Shown: in pieces, positions 25,298 through 32,881 of the stretch
How the letters are laid out: every line of letters starts with the position of its first letter
Position numbering within the stretch: the first letter of the stretch is position 1
DNA from: Nonomuraea dietziae
GTDB taxonomy: Bacteria > Actinomycetota > Actinomycetes > Streptosporangiales > Streptosporangiaceae
Reading direction: 5' to 3'
Assembly (NCBI RefSeq): GCF_014195505.1
Contig: NZ_JACIBV010000001.1
Location: 4,402,001-4,466,000 of the forward strand
DNA length: 64,000 nucleotides
Made by a program: the position numbers and the translations under genes
Notes under the pieces: generated by a model
The model's database searches: none
What the model was told of the DNA's origin: nothing
The model's input: the letters and a program-made list of their open reading frames with translations, nothing else

Positions 25298-26425
25298 TCA
25301 CACCTCGTGGGTCAGAGTCGGCGGGGCGATACCGTCCTGGTCCATCCAGACACCCTCTTCCTCGCGGAGTGCGTAGGTGTCCTTGTCCCTCTCCTTGTCG
25401 TCCGTCTGACCGCCTGCGCCCATGGGCGGCATCATGGGCATCATCGGCATGCCGCCTGCGCCGCTGACACCGCGGGCGCTCAGGCCCGCGGCTCCGGCGC
25501 CCCCGATACCAGAGCCCGTGCCCGTGCCCGTGCCTGTACCCGTCCTGCCGTACGACGTGCCCGGGTCGCCCGTATAGGTGGTGGGCACCTCGGGAGTGCG
25601 CAGGTTCGGCGTCTGCAGGTTCGGCTGCTCGTAGTTCGACAGCCCCGTCGACCTGGGGTCGGGCGTGTTCAGATCGGGGGTCTTGAGTTCCGGACTGTTG
25701 AGGTTGGGATCGTTGAGGCCGGGGGTCCTGAGATCCGGGCTGTTGAGGTCCGGGCTGTTGAGGTCCGGGCTGTTGAGGTCCGGGTTCCGCAGGTCAGGAG
25801 TCCTGAGATCGGGGGTCCGGAGGTTCGGGTCGGGCTGCCCGGGGTTCTTGAGGTTCGAGTCGTCGAGGCCAGGTACCTTCGGCGTCTGAAGGTCCGGCCT
25901 GTCGAAGCCAGGGGTGTTGATCGCCGGCGTCTTCAGATTGGGGTCAGGCGTGGAAGGACCGCCGAGGTTGCCCAGACCGTCCGGGTTGCCCATATTGCCG
26001 AGATTGCCCAGGCCGCCGAGATTGCCCACGTTGCCAAGGCCGCCGAGCTGTGAGGGGTCGATCCCGCCGGTCTGCTGGTAGCGGCTGTCGTCGTCGGACT
26101 TGCGATAGTTGGCGTCGGCCAGCGTCAGCGCGGTCCGCCACGACTTGAGCACCTCACCGGCCATTCTCGCGGTCTCGACGTCCTGGTCGCGAGCCTGGTC
26201 GTGGGCGCTCCCCACCTGCCTGATGGCCAGGGGATAGTAGATGCTGATGCCGCCCGTCCGCGTGGCGAGCGTGTCAGCCGTACTCGCGTCGTCTTCGAGG
26301 CTGCCCGTCGTCGGCTTGAGCTGATCCTTGACGAAACGGATGCCGGAGGAGGGCCTGAAGTTCGCAGTCGACATGTTCGGAATCCCCGACAGGGGATTGT
26401 TCGCCGCGTTGGGGGATTCTGTCAC
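25298..26425 (-). CDS. Large T7SS secreted protein with PDL(R/N)(T/S)P repeats (paralogue B)
   Basis: A 375-residue protein. Residues 1-118 form a helical domain ending LKSWRTALTLADANYRKSDDDSRY. Then come LGN/LGG repeats (about 126-156) and about twenty short repeats of the form (P/N)(D/N)L(R/N/K)(T/S)P (160-280). The C-terminus has GGMPMMPMMPPMGAG (324 onward), an acidic stretch and TYALREEEGVW, in which Y351 to E355 fits the YxxxD/E T7SS export motif. The N-terminal domain matches the C-terminal domain of the protein at 29455. The GTG start overlaps the upstream stop (GTGA). Likely an extracellular substrate. Confidence 0.7.
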   Translation of the reverse strand: MTESPNAANNPLSGIPNMSTANFRPSSGIRFVKDQLKPTTGSLEDDASTADTLATRTGGISIYYPLAIRQVGSAHDQARDQDVETARMAGEVLKSWRTALTLADANYRKSDDDSRYQQTGGIDPSQLGGLGNVGNLGGLGNLGNMGNPDGLGNLGGPSTPDPNLKTPAINTPGFDRPDLQTPKVPGLDDSNLKNPGQPDPNLRTPDLRTPDLRNPDLNSPDLNSPDLNSPDLRTPGLNDPNLNSPELKTPDLNTPDPRSTGLSNYEQPNLQTPNLRTPEVPTTYTGDPGTSYGRTGTGTGTGTGSGIGGAGAAGLSARGVSGAGGMPMMPMMPPMGAGGQTDDKERDKDTYALREEEGVWMDQDGIAPPTLTHEV

Positions 26426-27909
26426 GCCTCAGCCGTCCTGCCGATGAGATCCGTGGTCACCTCGTGTGACGTGTTCCACGGGTCCCGGTCCTCCCGCAGG
26501 TCTGTCGAGTACGTGTTCTCCTCGCTCTCACCACCGCCGATGGTGCCCCCCATGCCGCCCATCGGCATGAACGGCATGCCCGCGCCGAGCCCGCCACGCG
26601 CGGCCGCCGAGGTCATCGCGTTCGGGCCGCCGAGGGTGCCACCGCCGATCACCGAGGGAACGCCAGGCGAGCTGCTCGTCGGCCCGACGAAGGTGTTGGG
26701 CATTCCCGGGGTGGTGGAGATGGTGGGCGTCATGGTGGTCGGGATCTGCCCGTACGGCGTCGAGGTCGGCATCGTCGTGGACGGGGGTGTGGTCGGCACG
26801 TACGAGGCCGTCTCGGTCTGACGGGAACTGTCGTTCTGGCCGATCACCGCCGGCGCGGTGCCGTCGTCTCCTCTGCCGTCGCCCGTACTGCCGCCGGAGC
26901 CCGCCCCCGTCTCACCGTTGCCGCCGGGGGCGTTGGGGCCGGTGCCGGGAGCGTTCGGGTCGGTGCCGGGCGGAGTGTCCCCACCAGGCGCGCCACCCGG
27001 TTTGTCAGGATTTGTCGGGCTAGATCCGTCACTGCCACCACCGCCGGAACCGGTTCCGGGACCCTGGCCTGGACCTCCGGGACCTTGGCCGGGCCCGCCC
27101 GTGCCCGGCCTGTCGGCACCGCCCGTACCAGGCCAGGTGTTGCCGGTGTCGAAGGTCGGCGATCCGCCGGGGTTACCGCCTCTGAAGGAGGACTGGTACC
27201 GGTCAGGGGACGAGTAGTTGGTCTGCTGGTATCCACCGTCCGCACTGGGCGGGGAGGGGATCTCCAGATCGTAGGAGACGTCGGTCGGCAGCAGACTGTA
27301 GAGCCCGGCGATCTCCATGTTGAGATCTTCCAGGATCCGCCGCGCCTGCTCGTTCTGCTTCTCCTTGGCCGCAGCGTTCGGGTCCACGCCGGGCGCTGGG
27401 GGCGTGGTCGGCCCAGGGGCCGGAGTGGTGCTGGGCGCCGTTGTCGGAGCGCTGCTGCTGGGAGGAGCGGTCGGGGTGGTGGTGACCGTGGGTCTGGGCC
27501 CGGCGCTCGGCTGCGGCGTGGCGGGGGCCGTGGCGGCGTCCACCTTCCTGATGGCCTCAGGGAGGTGAACTGCGCCGTAGGCGTTGAGCTGGTCCGACAC
27601 CCGCTTCATCTTGGTGGCCAGCTCGTCGCCCGTGGTGTCGAGCTTGTGCAACCCGGCCTGGAAGAGCGCGGCGGTGGGCCCACCCCACATCTCGCTCAGC
27701 GCCTTGGCCGCCGAGAGCAGCGACTCCCTGGCCAGGCCGACCATCGATGCGGCGCTGGCGTAGGCGTCGGCCGCGCGCACGATGGCAGGGGCGTTGGTGT
27801 CGTTCAGCCACCCTTTGATCTGCTCGGCGGACGCGCCCCCCGCACTGACGTCGAGGGCTTCGCACTTGTCGGCGGCTTTGATCTGATAGGTGTTCGACTC
27901 GCTGGCCAC
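26422..27909 (-). CDS. Large PPE-like T7SS secreted protein (paralogue C)
   Basis: A 495-residue protein whose helical N-terminus (about 1-125) carries the WG turn at W75 (ALSEMWGGPTA). A helical hairpin ends YSLLPTDVSYDLEIPSP, as in the protein at 20885. The middle is a long Ser/Thr/Pro/Gly linker (PSSSAPTTAPSTTP, then Gly-Gln-Pro runs). The C-terminus has GMPFMPMGGMG, an acidic patch and a Trp near the end (DRDPWNTSHEV), a weaker version of the shared signature. Likely a T7SS substrate working with the WPGL protein encoded just upstream at 27934. It overlaps 25298 by GTGA. Confidence 0.7.
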   Translation of the reverse strand: MASESNTYQIKAADKCEALDVSAGGASAEQIKGWLNDTNAPAIVRAADAYASAASMVGLARESLLSAAKALSEMWGGPTAALFQAGLHKLDTTGDELATKMKRVSDQLNAYGAVHLPEAIRKVDAATAPATPQPSAGPRPTVTTTPTAPPSSSAPTTAPSTTPAPGPTTPPAPGVDPNAAAKEKQNEQARRILEDLNMEIAGLYSLLPTDVSYDLEIPSPPSADGGYQQTNYSSPDRYQSSFRGGNPGGSPTFDTGNTWPGTGGADRPGTGGPGQGPGGPGQGPGTGSGGGGSDGSSPTNPDKPGGAPGGDTPPGTDPNAPGTGPNAPGGNGETGAGSGGSTGDGRGDDGTAPAVIGQNDSSRQTETASYVPTTPPSTTMPTSTPYGQIPTTMTPTISTTPGMPNTFVGPTSSSPGVPSVIGGGTLGGPNAMTSAAARGGLGAGMPFMPMGGMGGTIGGGESEENTYSTDLREDRDPWNTSHEVTTDLIGRTAEA

Positions 27910-27933
27910 ACTGACCTTCCTCTTGCGCAGGCG

Positions 27934-28365
27934 TCAGCCGCCGTTGAAGCGGTTGCTCTTCTCGTACTCCACGGCATGGTCCTCGAGGGCCTGCACGACC
28001 TTCTCGAACGTCGAGACGAACTTCGCGTAGACCATCTCGAAGCCGACGCCGTTGCCGCCGGGGATGCTCGCTCCGCTCGTGCTCGTGCCGTCGGGACCAC
28101 CCGAGCCGACCGCGTTCGCGAACGTGGCCGCGGCGGGCCACGTGCCGATCTCGTCGCGGCTGATCCTGGCGTGTCCCTGAACGCTCTCCATCGCCCCGGT
28201 CATGAACCGCTCACCCGGGATCGCCGGGCCGCCCATGCCCCTGCCGTTCATCACGGAAAGGACGCCGCGCATTTCCTTGGCGATCGCGCGCATCCGTTCG
28301 ACGCTGAACTCGACGGTGTTCTCGTCGCCGTTCAGCCCCGGCCACCCGCCGTCAGGTCCTGCCAT
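27934..28365 (-). CDS. Small T7SS-associated helical protein with WPGL motif (paralogue B)
   Basis: A 143-residue protein starting MAGPDGGWPGLNGDENTVEF, paralogous to the one at 22222 (shared WPGL, then VERMRAIAKEM and a C-terminal helix KFVSTFEKVVQALEDHAVEYEKS). The middle is Gly-rich. GGAAGGG precedes the ATG at 28363-28365. It lies between the two Esx genes and the large PPE-like genes, so it is probably a secretion partner or adaptor. I could not assign it to a named family. Confidence 0.65.
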   Translation of the reverse strand: MAGPDGGWPGLNGDENTVEFSVERMRAIAKEMRGVLSVMNGRGMGGPAIPGERFMTGAMESVQGHARISRDEIGTWPAAATFANAVGSGGPDGTSTSGASIPGGNGVGFEMVYAKFVSTFEKVVQALEDHAVEYEKSNRFNGG

Positions 28366-28443
28366 GATGCCCTTCCATACTCACGACGACGACAAATCCG
28401 GCCACCACCGGAAGCGGTGACCGGTAAGCCGACCAGAGCAACC

Positions 28444-28803
28444 TCAGTACTGCGTCCACATGGCGGTGTTGTGCCGTTCGGCGATCTGGTAGTTCTCGTT
28501 GGCCTGGTTGACGTGCTTCTGGGCCGCCCCGAGCTCGGTGCGCATCTGCTCGGCCTGCCGGGTCCACTCGATCTTCTTCTGCTCGAAGAAGGCCTTAGCG
28601 CCACCGGCCCAGGCGTTCTGGTCGCCCGCCTGGTCCTGGCCGTCCCCGGTTCCCAGCACCAGCGCGAGGTCCCGCATGAGGTCGGTGGTGATCTGCTCGA
28701 ACTTGTTCACCATCGCGACGAGGTCGCCACTGACGACGTCCATCGTCCCGAAATTGACCTTGACGCGGTCGCTCGCACCGACATCGTTGTGCGGACTGGG
28801 CAT
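28444..28803 (-). CDS. WXG100-family protein (EsxB-like)
   Basis: A 119-residue helix-turn-helix protein with the WXG turn at W65-A-G67 (DQNAWAGGAKAFF) and a tyrosine motif YQIAE (Y105 to E109) near the C-terminus, which fits the YxxxD/E export signal. It is 11 bases downstream of the other Esx gene and likely forms an antiparallel heterodimer with that product. AGGAGA lies upstream of the ATG. A substrate of the T7SS by family. Confidence 0.85.
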   Translation of the reverse strand: MPSPHNDVGASDRVKVNFGTMDVVSGDLVAMVNKFEQITTDLMRDLALVLGTGDGQDQAGDQNAWAGGAKAFFEQKKIEWTRQAEQMRTELGAAQKHVNQANENYQIAERHNTAMWTQY

Positions 28804-28814
28804 GGCGATCTCTC

Positions 28815-29126
28815 CTAGCGATTAATGAGGTTCTGGACGAAGGACGCGCCCTTGTTCTCGTCGTCGACGCGCGCGTAGGTCTGCGCGTTCGCGCCGAGCT
28901 TCTCGGCGACGCTCTTGAGGTCGTTACGGACGACCTTCATGTTGTCGTCCCAGCCGATCATGGCCTCGCCGAAGGACTTGGCCGCAGCACCCGCCCAACC
29001 TGTCGCAAGGTTCTCACCGGTCAGAATGACGGCCTGGCGGAGACCTTCGATCTCCTCCTCCGCCTTCACCACGAGCAGCATGGCCCGTTCGATCTGGGAT
29101 GCGCTCGCCTGATAGAACTCCGCCAC
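28815..29126 (-). CDS. WXG100-family protein (EsxA-like)
   Basis: A 103-residue helical hairpin protein with the WXG turn at W44-A-G46 (LATGWAGAAAKSF) and a C-terminal YARVD (Y84 to D88), a YxxxD/E motif. It opens the minus-strand operon and its GTG start has a perfect AGGAGGT seven bases upstream. Together with 28444 it is the likely core Esx pair. Both partners carrying a YxxxD/E motif is a little unusual, since normally one of the two does. Confidence 0.88.
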   Translation of the reverse strand: MAEFYQASASQIERAMLLVVKAEEEIEGLRQAVILTGENLATGWAGAAAKSFGEAMIGWDDNMKVVRNDLKSVAEKLGANAQTYARVDDENKGASFVQNLINR

Positions 29127-29454
29127 CAGTACCTCCTGTGCCGTGTGGCTCCGAGCAGAAGCGGCGCCACCCCCGTTACGGCCTCAGCCGTCGATAGACG
29201 GGGAGCGATCACCGCATCAAACATCAAAGGGCACATAGGTCCCCTGTCGCAACATAATCACCATGCACGCAGATCACAGATCGATCACATTGAGATGGCC
29301 CCCCGGCAAACCCGCAGGTAGTCGAATTGCATGCCATTGACCTCCGCTGTCGAGCCCGAGTCAACGCAGACAACGATCGACCTCTCCTGCTGCCTGGAGT
29401 GTCCCGTCTTGAGCTACTGTTTCGGATCACTGAGTGCCGGGGGACGGAGGCCGG
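29127..29454. other. Divergent intergenic region between the esx operon and the acidic repeat protein gene
   Basis: 328 bp with no gene that I can support; short frames on both strands lack ribosome sites. It must hold the promoters for the esx operon (minus) and the gene at 29455 (plus). GATCACA occurs twice 11 bp apart (29272-29278 and 29283-29289), one helical turn, which suggests a regulator site. GC content is visibly lower than in the flanking genes. No clear -35/-10 pair was identified. Confidence 0.4.
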
Positions 29455-30864
29455 GTGAGCGAGCAACGCAGCATGGACAGCCTTCTCAACTGGGGGCTGC
29501 CCGCAGAACCTGATCGCTTACGGGACATCGACGACGCTTCACACGGTGGGGGCGACGGTGCCGTGCCGTTCGCCACCGCATCCGTCGATCCGGGAGGCTC
29601 GCCGACCGGCGACGCGGGTGACGCGCCCGTCACGGCGCCCACCGCACTCGCTGACGCGGAACCGACCTCCGTCGATCCCGCCCTGTCGGACGAGCCCGCG
29701 GACACCGAGCCGGGCTTCGTCGAACCGGAGGCGGCCAAGGGCGACCCCGAGTGGGATCCGTCCGACCGCGACGCGGACGCGGACGCGGAGGAGGGGTTGG
29801 TCGCCGAGTCCGTCGAGGGCAGCGGCGACGCCGACATGGCCGACCTCGAGGGCGGCCTCAAGGACATCGACGACCCCGCCACCGGCGCCGACGACCAGGA
29901 CGGTGACGGAGGCGATGGCTCGGGCGAGCAGGACCAGGACGGTTCAGGGGGCGACGGCTCGGACCAGGCCCCGGGCGAGGTGCCCGGTCAGGAGGGCAGT
30001 GGCGACCCGACCGCTCCGGGCGGCGAGCAGGGCACCGGAGACGAAAAGCCTGGCGAAGGCGACAAACCCGGCGAGGGCGACAAGCCCAGTGAAGGCGATA
30101 AGCCCGGGGACGACAAGCCCGGCGAAGGCGACAAGCCTGGCGAAGGCGATAAACCTGGCGAGGGCGACAAGCCCGGGGACGACAAGCCTGGCGAGGGCGA
30201 CAAACCCGGCGAAGGCGACAAACCCGGGGACGACAAGCCCGGGGAAGGCGACAAACCCGGCGAAGGCGACAAGCCCGGGGACGACAAGCCTGGCGAGGGC
30301 GATAAACCCGGCGAGGGCGACGGGACCGGTGACGTCCCCGCTCCCGGTGGCGATTCCGGCGTCCCCGATATCCCCGCCCCTGGCGGCGGGCCCAGCGGCG
30401 GTGGCGGGGGACCCTCAGGAGGTGGCGGTGGGCCCTCCGGTGGCGGCGGAGGCCCTTCCGGAGGGGGCGGAGGACCTTCCGGGACGGGCGGCAACGGCGA
30501 CCAGGGCAAGGGCGACCAGGGCAAGGGCGACCAGGGCAAGGGCGACGGCGCCAACAACGGCGGCTACACCGAGGACAAATACGCCAGCGCCAAGGCCATC
30601 AAGAATGTGGCCCACATCGTGATCAATGAGGTCGCCCCCGAGCTGAGGAACGCGTTCAGCAAAGTCACGGGCAACAGGTCCGACCTTCTGATCTTCGGCG
30701 TGGCGGGCATCCCGCTGTCGGTGGGGCACGACCGAGCCCGCTCCGCGGCCTCCGACTACCTGACCGGAGGTGTCTCTCTGGTCAACCGTTGGGACACGGC
30801 GTTGCAGAAGTCGTCGCTCACCTGGAAAGACGCCGACGACAGCAGCAAGTACGAGAAGGGCTGA
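29455..30864 (+). CDS. Acidic repeat protein with KPGEGD array and C-terminal T7SS-type domain
   Basis: A 469-residue protein. It has a very acidic N-terminal part (Asp/Glu/Pro/Ala), sixteen KPGEGD/KPGDD repeats (nt 30046-30321), Gly-rich GGPSGGGG repeats and GDQGKGDQGKGD. The C-terminal helical domain of about 100 residues ends SLVNRWDTALQKSSLTWKDADDSSKYEKG. This domain matches the N-terminal domain of 25298, with its W-TAL-x-DDSRY ending. The GTG at 29455 has GGACGGAGG upstream; a GTG at 29434 is less well placed. Likely a surface or secreted partner of the T7SS. Confidence 0.7.
   Translation: MSEQRSMDSLLNWGLPAEPDRLRDIDDASHGGGDGAVPFATASVDPGGSPTGDAGDAPVTAPTALADAEPTSVDPALSDEPADTEPGFVEPEAAKGDPEWDPSDRDADADAEEGLVAESVEGSGDADMADLEGGLKDIDDPATGADDQDGDGGDGSGEQDQDGSGGDGSDQAPGEVPGQEGSGDPTAPGGEQGTGDEKPGEGDKPGEGDKPSEGDKPGDDKPGEGDKPGEGDKPGEGDKPGDDKPGEGDKPGEGDKPGDDKPGEGDKPGEGDKPGDDKPGEGDKPGEGDGTGDVPAPGGDSGVPDIPAPGGGPSGGGGGPSGGGGGPSGGGGGPSGGGGGPSGTGGNGDQGKGDQGKGDQGKGDGANNGGYTEDKYASAKAIKNVAHIVINEVAPELRNAFSKVTGNRSDLLIFGVAGIPLSVGHDRARSAASDYLTGGVSLVNRWDTALQKSSLTWKDADDSSKYEKG
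30046..30321 (+). repeat. In-frame KPGEGD/KPGDD tandem repeat array
   Basis: 276 bp of 18-bp (KPGEGD, one copy KPSEGD) and 15-bp (KPGDD) units, sixteen in all, arranged 6-6-6-5, 6-6-6-5, 6-6-5, 6-6-5, 6-6. Third-codon positions vary, so the array is old or under selection at protein level. It lies inside the gene at 29455 and is not a CRISPR. Confidence 0.9.
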
Positions 30865-30868
30865 GCTC

Positions 30869-31570
30869 ATGGACATGTGGATGGCCATGTACGTCGAGGG
30901 AATCGCCAGCAGCACGTTCGCCGCCTACCTCGCGCCGAGCAACGCGGCATTCGCCATCCCCTTGGCCATGGGCGCGCAGACCTGCAGCCCTGACGCGCAG
31001 GACACCCTCGCCAACGCGTGGGAGGAGTCGGTCGGCCATATGCGGACGGCGCTCACCGGGCTGGAAAAGGTCGACAAGAACGCCCAGATGCCCAAGGAGT
31101 GGAGCGCCGACGACCAGAAGGAGTTCCTCAAGAACGCCAAGGATCTGATCGCCGATGTGAACACCGACATTCGGATCAAGGAGTGCGCGCGTGACGTGTG
31201 CAGGGCCTGCTCCACGGTGTCCAAGGGCGGAGCTGTCCTGTCGGCCACCGCGGGAACCACGATGCTGATCGCCGCCTACGCGGCCGCCGTGGCGGCGGCG
31301 GCACCGATGATCGGCACGCTGGCGAGCCGAATCGGGATGTTGGCGGTCTCCAACGGGGTTCTACGCGTGGTCAGCGGTGCCCTGAGCAAGAAAATGGTGA
31401 TGATCGGCACTGCGGGCGCTGTCCTCGCGCTGGGCGAGGGATGGCTCCTCACGCAGCAGGCCCAGCTGAACAGCAAGGTCACCAACCCCGAGGGCGGCAA
31501 GCCGGACTTCAAGCAGGCGGAGAGCGGCTGGGAGAAGAAGCTGAACGAGAAGCAGACAGTGAAGGCCTAG
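30869..31570 (+). CDS. EspA/EspB-like T7SS membrane-associated protein (paralogue 2)
   Basis: A 233-residue protein starting MDMWMAMYVEGIASSTFAAYLAP from an ATG four bases after the previous stop. A helical region with Trp (DTLANAWEESVGHMRTALTGLEK and PKEWSADDQKEFL) precedes a large hydrophobic block (about 110-195). In that block GALSKKMVMIGTAGAVLALGEGWLLTQQAQLN parallels GALKKLTIVGFALMG of the protein at 24543. Cysteines C111 and C115 (CARDVCRACS) are near the membrane. It ends in TAG inside a CTAG shared with the convergent next gene. Likely a partner encoded with the acidic repeat protein. Function unknown. Confidence 0.55.
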   Translation: MDMWMAMYVEGIASSTFAAYLAPSNAAFAIPLAMGAQTCSPDAQDTLANAWEESVGHMRTALTGLEKVDKNAQMPKEWSADDQKEFLKNAKDLIADVNTDIRIKECARDVCRACSTVSKGGAVLSATAGTTMLIAAYAAAVAAAAPMIGTLASRIGMLAVSNGVLRVVSGALSKKMVMIGTAGAVLALGEGWLLTQQAQLNSKVTNPEGGKPDFKQAESGWEKKLNEKQTVKA

Positions 31571-32010
31571 AGGTCGAGGCGGCGGCGGATCTTGTCGAGC
31601 TCGCCCATCACATCCTCGAACGTCCTGTTGTAGGCGGCCTCGGCGTTCTTCACCTGCTCCAGGGCGGCGTCGGGGTTGCTGATGAACTTCATGGGGTTCT
31701 CGTCCTCACCGAACATCTCGCCCATGGTCTCGTTGACCTGCCGCTGCAGGTCGGCCGTGGCCTCCTGGACGACGGCCTTGACCTTGTCCGCCAGCTCCCC
31801 CGAGCCCAGCCGCATCGCCTTCGGGTGCAGCTCGAGCATGGTCAGGCCGGCGCTGGTGTACTCGGCGGTGACAAGGCCGTCCTCGTCCTTCGCCTTGCCC
31901 ACGAGCTCGGCCATGGTCTTCTGGACCTCCTCGACGCGGGAGAACTGCTCTTCCGCGGTCTTGAGGAGCTTGTCAATGTCGAGGTTCGCGAAGTCCCCGA
32001 AGTCCTGCAC
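31567..32010 (-). CDS. YbaB/EbfC-type nucleoid-associated-like protein
   Basis: A 147-residue protein with the YbaB fold pattern: alpha-helix (LLKTAEEQFSRVEEVQKTMAELVGKAKDED), beta-strands (GLVTAEYTSAGLTMLELHPKAMRLG), a second helix, and a C-terminal charged helix (FEDVMGELDKIRRRLDL). YbaB proteins bind DNA as dimers. In actinomycetes similar proteins are common beside T7SS genes and may have another role. GTG start at 32008-32010. Its stop shares CTAG with the convergent gene (31567-31570). Confidence 0.75.
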   Translation of the reverse strand: MQDFGDFANLDIDKLLKTAEEQFSRVEEVQKTMAELVGKAKDEDGLVTAEYTSAGLTMLELHPKAMRLGSGELADKVKAVVQEATADLQRQVNETMGEMFGEDENPMKFISNPDAALEQVKNAEAAYNRTFEDVMGELDKIRRRLDL

Positions 32011-32387
32011 CGGCTACTCCATCCTGGAGGGGCAAACGACCAGCAACGTAGCGGTTGTCGGTTAACTCCGCAATCACGGGCGTTCGGCAAGGTCCCCCTT
32101 CGGCGCGATCCGCTTGACGTCCCGGCCGCCGGGGGCGCCCGCCTCCGCCCGCGGAGGGCCTCAAGGGGGGTGGCGCCTGGCCGGCCCCCGCGTGTGCGGG
32201 TATGAGTCCGATCGGCTGTTCCGCAGCCAATGAATTGGTAATGCTTAACAATTGCCACAGGCACTCACGCGGTAAAAGGTCGATTCCGGCGCGCGCCACT
32301 CGGGGCAAAGTTAAGGCTCCGTGAATTCCTTCTTGACGTTGAGCGTCTGAAGACAGGTCCGGGCGAAACAAAAAATACAATCGCCGC
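32011..32387. other. Gene-free divergent region with a leaderless-type promoter
   Basis: 377 bp between the YbaB-like gene and the plus-strand operon starting at 32388. The second half is A+T-rich. TACAAT (32376-32381) ends six bases before the ATG at 32388, which fits a -10 box for a leaderless transcript; a -35 was not clear. CCAATGAATTGG (32227-32238) is a possible operator dyad. No open frame here has a plausible start and family. Confidence 0.45.
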
Positions 32388-32873
32388 ATGCCTGACGTCT
32401 TGCCGCCATCTACGACTGCATCGCCATCTTCCGCGGTCAGTCCTTGCCCGCATACCCCCGCTTGCCCGCCTCCGACGTGTCTCCCGCCAGCCTTGCGCCC
32501 CCAGCTGCTCGCCACCTCCGGGAACGTCCCCTCGCGTCCGGTCGACCCCAGCGGGCCCGGTGGCCCCGCCGGCGGGTATGACACACATGCCGGCTTCGTG
32601 AGGAAGTTCGCCGGCACCATGGACAGCTCGGCGACCGGTGTCCACACGCTCAAGGAGCACACCCCCGTCTTCGAGGGCTGGAACCTGGTCCCGCTCGCGG
32701 GCATCCCCATCGTCGGCCTGCCGTTCGTCGGCCGTTTCAACAACATCTCCCACACCTGGCGCGACAGCGCAGGCATCCTCGGAGGAGTCCTGGGCACCGA
32801 CAGCGGCCAACTGTTCCACGCGGCCGACGTCTACATGGCGGCCGAGCGGGCCGCGGCTGTCCCGAAGAAGTAG
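32388..32873 (+). CDS. Small T7SS-locus protein with Pro-rich N-terminus
   Basis: A 161-residue protein. The first 60 residues are Pro/Ser/Thr-rich with three cysteines (SPCPHTPACPPPTCL). The rest is a hydrophobic-helical part (PLAGIPIVGLPFVGRFNNISHTWRDSAGILGGVLG ... LFHAADVYMAAERAA) that looks like a WXG100-related helix pair. It opens a four-gene plus-strand operon, eight bases before the next start. The ATG six bases after a TACAAT box suggests leaderless expression; an internal start cannot be ruled out. No known family recognised. Confidence 0.5.
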   Translation: MPDVLPPSTTASPSSAVSPCPHTPACPPPTCLPPALRPQLLATSGNVPSRPVDPSGPGGPAGGYDTHAGFVRKFAGTMDSSATGVHTLKEHTPVFEGWNLVPLAGIPIVGLPFVGRFNNISHTWRDSAGILGGVLGTDSGQLFHAADVYMAAERAAAVPKK

Positions 32874-32881
32874 CGGCAGCG

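Noticed and set aside
29224..29513. Short open frames on both strands in the divergent esx spacer
   Set aside because: They lack ribosome sites, overlap the presumed promoters and have no recognisable composition.
30046..30321. Repeat array considered as CRISPR
   Set aside because: Repeats are 15-18 bp, contiguous without spacers and in frame in a coding sequence.
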